Position numbers and translations under genes: made by a program. From contig JALXDL010000018.1 of the NCBI GenBank assembly GCA_026990385.1, forward strand, positions 1-27,511: a stretch of 27,511 nt of DNA. Direction: 5' to 3'. This stretch comes from DRKI01 sp011051875 (GTDB lineage Bacteria; Desulfobacterota; Desulfobulbia; Desulfobulbales; Desulfobulbaceae). Of this stretch, positions 24,497 to 27,511 are shown piece after piece (the first letter of the stretch is position 1; each line of letters opens with the position of its first letter). The notes under the pieces were generated by a model. It was not told the origin of the DNA. It did no database searches and saw only the letters and a program-made list of their open reading frames with translations.

Positions 24497-25327
24497 TTAT
24501 TTAAGCTTCCAGATTTTCATTGTAAAAGCTGCACGTGTGCCAGGAAATTCAATTTTAGTGATATCTTCGTTTCGTGATATAGAAGGTTTTCTGCTGTAAT
24601 GTATTATAGAAACAATAAAGTAGGTATTACTATCACAGTTTGCTGTGTTTGGAAATACTGTAATGTTACCTGTCGTTTCTTGCACATCATTTAAGCCAAT
24701 CGCACCGATGACTACCTCTTTTGCTACATCGCGAACTACATCTTGTGGACCATACAAAGCAAATATTGCTTTATCGTTGTGCACTAGTAAGGCATCTGAG
24801 ACCTTTATTTGATATCCATGGTAGATGATCTCTATTTCATTGGAACGCTTTCTGATAACTCTGCAATAGTACTCGAAAACAGACTCATGTGGCTTGCGTT
24901 GCCGGAATACTTTTTCTCTTTCCTTTTCTTTTTTTGCAATACGTTGTTTGTTGATATCCCTACGAACAAGAACCACGCGATTATCATTGGCCAGAAAATT
25001 TTTAGTCTGAACCCAATCAGGATGCCTTGCAATAATGAATGTACTTGGTGGACCGGCGAAAACCACCTTGTAATCACCAGACTGATCAGTAACAACGGAG
25101 TCAGAGCAATAGGCGTGATCCAGCGTCAGAGGAAAACCTCCTGCCATGTTCCAGTCCCAGGACAACCCAACGTAACAGAGTTTGATTGAGACGTTTTGAA
25201 TAGGGTCTCCTTGTTCATCGACCACCTTTCCTTCATACAGCTTTGTTCCATATGATGTGCAACTTGTTCCAGCGAGCACAAGAAAAACTAAGATTAACCT
25301 TCTGTATTGTATAATATATTGCGCCAT
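24497..25327 (-). CDS. putative lipoprotein with a carboxypeptidase-regulatory-like domain
   Basis: A 276-residue protein I cannot name. The N-terminus (RRLILVFLVLAGTSC) looks like a lipoprotein signal with a near-consensus lipobox ending at cysteine. Directly after it, GKVVDEQGDPIQNVSIKL and later VVTDQSGDYKVVF match the pattern of carboxypeptidase-regulatory-like beta-sandwich domains. The middle is a charged linker (DINKQRIAKKEKEREKVFRQ). The C-terminal 110 residues are beta-rich and unfamiliar. The ATG at 25327 is chosen because it puts the signal peptide first. The open frame continues upstream to 25540, but through a hairpin repeat. It is AT-rich and lies in the foreign island, next to the higBA cassette. 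Confidence 0.65.
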   Translation of the reverse strand: MAQYIIQYRRLILVFLVLAGTSCTSYGTKLYEGKVVDEQGDPIQNVSIKLCYVGLSWDWNMAGGFPLTLDHAYCSDSVVTDQSGDYKVVFAGPPSTFIIARHPDWVQTKNFLANDNRVVLVRRDINKQRIAKKEKEREKVFRQRKPHESVFEYYCRVIRKRSNEIEIIYHGYQIKVSDALLVHNDKAIFALYGPQDVVRDVAKEVVIGAIGLNDVQETTGNITVFPNTANCDSNTYFIVSIIHYSRKPSISRNEDITKIEFPGTRAAFTMKIWKLK

Positions 25328-25476
25328 AGGATAGATAGTCCACGGCTCACGGCCAAGCTCACTGACGGCAAAAGAGGGCTCCTCGACATTGCATATACCT
25401 TTGCGTCCTGTCAGTGGCAAAAGGAACTGTTTGAACACTCGTTCATATCCAACAAGGAGAACGTCATTTTTCGGTT

Positions 25477-25534
25477 CCTCGACGTTTCGAGTGAGTTTGA
25501 TATATTTGCACCAAATCCACTCGAAACGTCGAGG
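25477..25534. repeat. 17-bp perfect inverted repeat
   Basis: CCTCGACGTTTCGAGTG at 25477-25493 pairs perfectly with CACTCGAAACGTCGAGG at 25518-25534 around a 24-nt loop. A partial third copy, CTCCTCGACATT, lies at 25379-25390. The structure sits upstream of the putative lipoprotein gene, in what would be its 5' leader. It is too regular for an attC site and has no T-run as a terminator. Confidence 0.75.
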
Positions 25535-25553
25535 AGCCATAAGTGTTTGGTGC
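25508..25553. repeat. overlapping alternative inverted repeat
   Basis: GCACCAAA at 25508-25515 pairs with TTTGGTGC at 25546-25553. The enclosed sequence includes the right arm of the 17-bp repeat, so the two hairpins exclude each other. That is the geometry of a switch, though it may be chance. Confidence 0.5.
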
Positions 25554-25570
25554 AGGACCTGCCACCGAAT

Positions 25571-25694
25571 ATGAAACCCAAGACAGGGCGCTTGTCAAAG
25601 AGCTGCCGGCGTTGCATGGCCGGAAGGGCGTATTAAGTTTCGTCACGAACTATTTTTGTTGCTTGACAACCGGGGGCCTTCTAAGGGTTATGCC
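25571..25694 (-). repeat. attC-like recombination site of the higBA cassette
   Basis: Read on the minus strand, the site opens with GCATAAC (25693-25687), which overlaps the higA stop codon as 1L boxes of cassettes often do. It ends at G/TTTCAT (25577-25571). The arms are imperfectly complementary: AACCC/GGGTT, AGACAGG against AGAAGG with one unpaired base, and TTGTCAA/TTGACAA. An internal CCGGC/GCCGG hairpin is present. One extrahelical base in an arm is typical of attC folding. The outer 1R box does not fit GTTRRRY here, as expected if its last six bases belong to the next cassette. Confidence 0.6.
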
Positions 25695-26056
25695 ACCTTT
25701 TCCCTATTGCAGTTAATTGGCTTTAATTTGAGAATTTGTTTTGACTCAGGGCTATTCATAGCATTCCATAGATCCCAGTCTTGCTGTAAGCCTAACCAAA
25801 AATCTGCGGACATACCTATTACTCGAGATAATCTCAATGCAGTATCGGGTGTAACACGACGCCGTCCCTTGATGACTTCGTTAAGACGCGGATATGAAAT
25901 ACCCAGCCGGCGTGCAACTTCTGTCTGGGTAAGTTTAAGGGGCTTGATAAATTCCTCGAAAAGCATTTCACCAGGATGAGTTGGTGGACGCTTTTTAGGA
26001 AGCCTCCTGCCAATGGCGTTATTTGTGGTAGTCAACGATTTCGACTTCGTAGGCAT
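25688..26056 (-). CDS. higA: HigA-type antitoxin, XRE family
   Basis: A 122-residue antitoxin of the HigA/VapI-type addiction-module family. The conserved entry PPTHPGEMLFEEFIKPLKLT is clear. The helix-turn-helix follows (QTEVARRLGISYPRLNEVIK) with GRRRVTPDTALRLSRV and the family-typical FWLGLQQDWDLWNA. It binds and neutralises the HigB toxin and represses the shared promoter. The ATG at 26056 lies inside the end of higB (38-bp overlap). An in-frame upstream start would read through more of the toxin gene. The stop codon overlaps the attC-like 1L box. An alternative start nearer the HPGEM motif is possible. Confidence 0.92.
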   Translation of the reverse strand: MPTKSKSLTTTNNAIGRRLPKKRPPTHPGEMLFEEFIKPLKLTQTEVARRLGISYPRLNEVIKGRRRVTPDTALRLSRVIGMSADFWLGLQQDWDLWNAMNSPESKQILKLKPINCNREKVA

Positions 26057-26315
26057 GGCCTTTCTCCCAAATAAAGCAAATTCTGTATTGCTGGTTGATT
26101 CTGATGCTAAATTGATTTTCTCGGTCACCTTTTAAACGCTCAAGCCGGTTTCCTGGAGGGAAATTGAGTTCTTTTAAATCACGAACCCTGTTGATTTGAT
26201 CCATCTTTCGCCTGGCAACCGGCCAAAGTGACTTCGGACAGCACTTTCTGGCAACTTTCGATACCATACCATCAAAAATGTCCTCTGTACCCGCATTTTT
26301 GAATGACGCTATCAT
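26019..26315 (-). CDS. higB: HigB-type ribosome-dependent mRNA interferase toxin
   Basis: A 98-residue toxin of the RelE/HigB family. Family marks are MIASFKNAGTEDIFDG at the start, VARRKMDQINRVRDLKELN and FPPGNRLERLKGDRENQFSI in the middle, and RINQQYRICFIWEKG and VEIVDYHK at the end. The basic and aromatic residues of the C-terminus form the usual active face. It would cleave mRNA on the ribosome when free of HigA. Toxin before antitoxin is the normal order for higBA. The predicted -10 box ends only 7 bp before the ATG, so the transcript may be leaderless. Confidence 0.93.
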   Translation of the reverse strand: MIASFKNAGTEDIFDGMVSKVARKCCPKSLWPVARRKMDQINRVRDLKELNFPPGNRLERLKGDRENQFSIRINQQYRICFIWEKGHAYEVEIVDYHK

Positions 26316-26322
26316 AAATTAT

Positions 26323-26350
26323 ATTATAACGACTACCATAATAAAATCAA
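26323..26350 (-). promoter_or_regulatory. higBA promoter and likely HigA operator
   Basis: On the minus strand TTGATT (26350-26345) and a perfect TATAAT (26328-26323) are spaced by 16 bp. Around the -10 box ATTAT and ATAAT form a short inverted repeat, suitable for HigA autoregulation. Transcription would begin at or next to the higB ATG. Confidence 0.7.
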
Positions 26351-26381
26351 TAGAACCGTGGGAGGATCAAATTAATATAGG

Positions 26382-26459
26382 GCATAACGCCAGCCATAAC
26401 CGGGCCCAAAATGCGTAGCGTAGCGAAGCTTTTTGGGGTCCGAGTTTATGGCGTTGTTC
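26382..26459 (-). repeat. attC-like site upstream of the higBA cassette
   Basis: An imperfect inverted repeat with outer boxes GCATAAC (26382-26388) and GTTGTTC (26453-26459). The arms AACGCC-ATAA and TTAT-GGCGTT pair with a 4-nt bulge. GGGCCCAAAA then pairs with TTTTGGGGTCC around a loop of about 20 nt. Read on the minus strand it runs from GAACAAC to G/TTATGC, the orientation expected for the attC of the cassette preceding higBA. Confidence 0.55.
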
Positions 26460-26538
26460 AAGTAAGCCGCTAGCGCGGCAAATAACGCCGCCACCCCCTC
26501 CTTTGCCGCCCTCTTTCTGTTCCGGGCTAGACAAGAAA

Positions 26539-26601
26539 TCCTCCTTGGCTGTTAAGTATTCCAGGAAGCATTGTTTTTTGGAAACCACCAACCAAGGAGG
26601 A
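26539..26601 (+). promoter_or_regulatory. inverted repeat that can hide the recombinase ribosome-binding site
   Basis: TCCTCCTTGG at 26539-26548 is the perfect complement of CCAAGGAGGA at 26592-26601. The latter contains the strong AAGGAGG ribosome-binding site, 5 bp before the ATG at 26606. A transcript entering from outside would fold so that the site is masked. A transcript starting inside the 43-nt loop would not. This is a known way for mobile elements to silence read-through expression. Confidence 0.6.
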
Positions 26602-26605
26602 AATC

Positions 26606-27490
26606 ATGGCAGAGCATCTGTGGCACAACTCCCAGTGGCAGAAGAATTTCGATCGTCTCATGAAGGTCGCCGGCCTTGGCGAACGTTCCCGGCAGGCATA
26701 TTCCCGGGCGATGCGACTCCTGGTCGATCATTGCGGCAAGACGCCAGACCTGATCGGTGAAGAGGAGCTGGTCAGCTATTTCATCCACCGTCAGGATGTT
26801 ACCGGATGGGCGCCGGCTACCCTCCGTATCGCCTATGCCGGCATCAAGTTCTTCTTTGAGAAGGTCCTTCGGCGTGAGTGGCACGCCCTGAGCGTCATCA
26901 ACCCCCGGCGGGAGAAACGTCTCCCTGCCGTCCTCGCCAGGGACGAGGTGAAGCGGGTCCTTGCCAATGCCCGCCCTTTCCATAACTACGCCTACCTGAC
27001 CACGGTCTACAACTGCGGCCTGCGCCTCCAGGAGGGTCTCTACCTGGAGGTTGCCGACATCGACGGTGGCCGCAGGATGATCCATGTCCACCGTGGCAAA
27101 GGGGCCAGAGACCGCTATGTTCCTCTGCCTGACACCACCCTGCAGCTCCTGCGGCGCTACTGGGCTACCCATCGCCACCCCAGGCTCATCTTTCCCGCTG
27201 TCGGCAGGGGCGGCAACGGCGCGCCGACCGCGGCATCGCCCATGTCCATCGACGGCGTCCAGGGCGCCTTCCGGCGCGCGAAACTCGCAGCCGGCATCAA
27301 GAAAAAGGGCGTTTCCGTTCACACCCTGCGTCACTCTTATGCTACCCATTTGCTCGAGGCCGGCGTCAACCTCCGGGTAATCCAGAAAAATCTCGGCCAT
27401 GCCGACATCAGCACCACCATGATCTATCTCCATCTCACCACCAAGGGCATGGAGGACGCCTGCAAGATCATCAACTCGATCATGGGGTGA
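26606..27490 (+). CDS. tyrosine recombinase (phage-integrase family)
   Basis: A 294-residue site-specific recombinase with all catalytic residues. R140 lies in CGLRLQEGLYLEV, K165 in GKGARDRYVPLP, H239 and R242 in HTLRHSYATHLLEAG, H265 in NLGHADISTT, and the nucleophile is Y274 in TMIYLH. The N-terminal 100 residues form the SAM-like core-binding domain (LGERSRQAYSRAMRLLVDH). The extra helix that marks integron integrases near the second catalytic region is not visible, so it is not an IntI. The form and the gene that follows suit recombinases carried ahead of IS91-type transposases. Expression is probably limited by the hairpin over its ribosome-binding site. Confidence 0.9.
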   Translation: MAEHLWHNSQWQKNFDRLMKVAGLGERSRQAYSRAMRLLVDHCGKTPDLIGEEELVSYFIHRQDVTGWAPATLRIAYAGIKFFFEKVLRREWHALSVINPRREKRLPAVLARDEVKRVLANARPFHNYAYLTTVYNCGLRLQEGLYLEVADIDGGRRMIHVHRGKGARDRYVPLPDTTLQLLRRYWATHRHPRLIFPAVGRGGNGAPTAASPMSIDGVQGAFRRAKLAAGIKKKGVSVHTLRHSYATHLLEAGVNLRVIQKNLGHADISTTMIYLHLTTKGMEDACKIINSIMG

Positions 27491-27494
27491 AAGC

Positions 27495-27511
27495 ATGGGT
27501 ACCATCAACGA
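27495..27511 (+). CDS. start of the next gene, cut by the window end (possible IS91-type transposase)
   Basis: An ATG 4 bp after the recombinase stop opens a frame reading MGTIN before the sequence ends. Only five full codons are visible, so identity rests on position alone. Confidence 0.3.

Larger units (their letters stand above)
25577..26387 (-). mobile_element. probable integron gene cassette carrying higBA
   Basis: About 811 bp between two attC-like sites. Cleavage after the G of the upstream 1R (plus position 26388) and of the downstream 1R (25577) would release a circle. Its rejoined end reads GGG-TTATGCC, which is perfectly complementary to GGCATAACCC at the 1L end of its own attC. 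In the array the same position reads GGG-TTTCAT and does not match, as the cassette model predicts. The cassette holds only a toxin-antitoxin pair with its own promoter, a common cassette content. No integron integrase is in the window. Confidence 0.6.
26463..27511 (+). mobile_element. left part of a mobile element, probably IS91-related, cut by the window end
   Basis: From just after the attC-like site the sequence returns to GC-rich codon use. It holds a short palindrome (GCCGCTAGCGCGGC, 26465-26478), a tyrosine recombinase gene and the start of another gene. A tyrosine recombinase gene directly before an IS91-type rolling-circle transposase is a known arrangement. The transposase itself is outside the window, so the family is provisional and the left boundary is only approximate. 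Confidence 0.45.

Noticed and set aside
25477..25534. The 17-bp perfect repeat as an attC site
   Set aside because: It lacks RYYYAAC and GTTRRRY boxes and extrahelical bases. attC sites are imperfect repeats.
26606..27490. The recombinase as the integron integrase for the nearby attC-like sites
   Set aside because: The extra helix diagnostic of IntI is not visible, and the next gene starts 4 bp later as in IS-borne recombinase-transposase pairs.
1..27511. CRISPR arrays, tRNA or rRNA genes
   Set aside because: No regularly spaced direct repeats and no tRNA- or rRNA-like sequence were seen by eye. A small RNA could be missed without a covariance search.

Overview
The window is a stretch of a GC-rich bacterial chromosome whose gene content points to an anaerobic, sulfur-metabolising member of the Desulfobacterota, most like the Desulfobulbales. 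The lineage is an inference from gene content: HdrA/MvhD-type electron-transfer proteins, TusA and DsrE sulfur carriers, ferredoxin-bearing MinD-type ATPases, an NtrY/NtrX pair and DUF134. No rRNA or tRNA gene is visible to confirm it.

Layout. (1) 47-6210, minus strand: a probable operon reading DUF4390 protein, NtrY-like kinase, NtrX-like sigma-54 activator, HemB (porphobilinogen synthase), Crp/Fnr regulator. (2) 6211-6929: noncoding, ending in a good sigma-70 promoter. (3) 6930-16950, plus strand: a redox and sulfur locus of thirteen genes. In order they are a NifX-type protein, the DUF134 regulator, DsrE, TusA, an MvhD-like protein, a short HdrA with two ferredoxin clusters, a long HdrA, a small winged-helix-like protein, HdrC, HdrB, a second NifX-type protein, two overlapping MinD-type ATPases each with two [4Fe-4S] motifs, and a small ferredoxin. 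(4) 17147-19528: a universal stress protein with a strong terminator, then rfbB and rfbC. (5) 19579-22669: an RNase II/R-type exonuclease on the minus strand and era on the plus strand. (6) About 23270-26460: an AT-rich foreign island with an anion permease, a putative lipoprotein and a higBA toxin-antitoxin pair. (7) 26463-27511: the left part of a mobile element with a tyrosine recombinase and the first codons of a further gene, probably an IS91-type transposase.

The two most interesting parts are the region-3 locus and the higBA unit. In region 3, sulfur-carrier proteins, a remodelled heterodisulfide-reductase-like complex and a ferredoxin/P-loop ATPase/NifX module sit together. Three short GCATATGC palindromes near promoters suggest shared control, possibly by DUF134. 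Several Hdr subunits have lost canonical cysteines, so the complex is unlikely to be an ordinary methanogen-type Hdr-Mvh. The most economical reading is a cytoplasmic complex that moves electrons between sulfane sulfur, held on TusA/DsrE, and ferredoxin or NAD-type carriers. That function is inference.

The higBA pair can be read as a complete integron gene cassette of about 811 bp (25577-26387). It has an attC-like imperfect inverted repeat at each end, and rejoining the two ends in silico restores a perfect complementary match between the outer boxes. No integron integrase is present in the window, so this would be a cassette away from an integrase, or one whose integrase lies outside.
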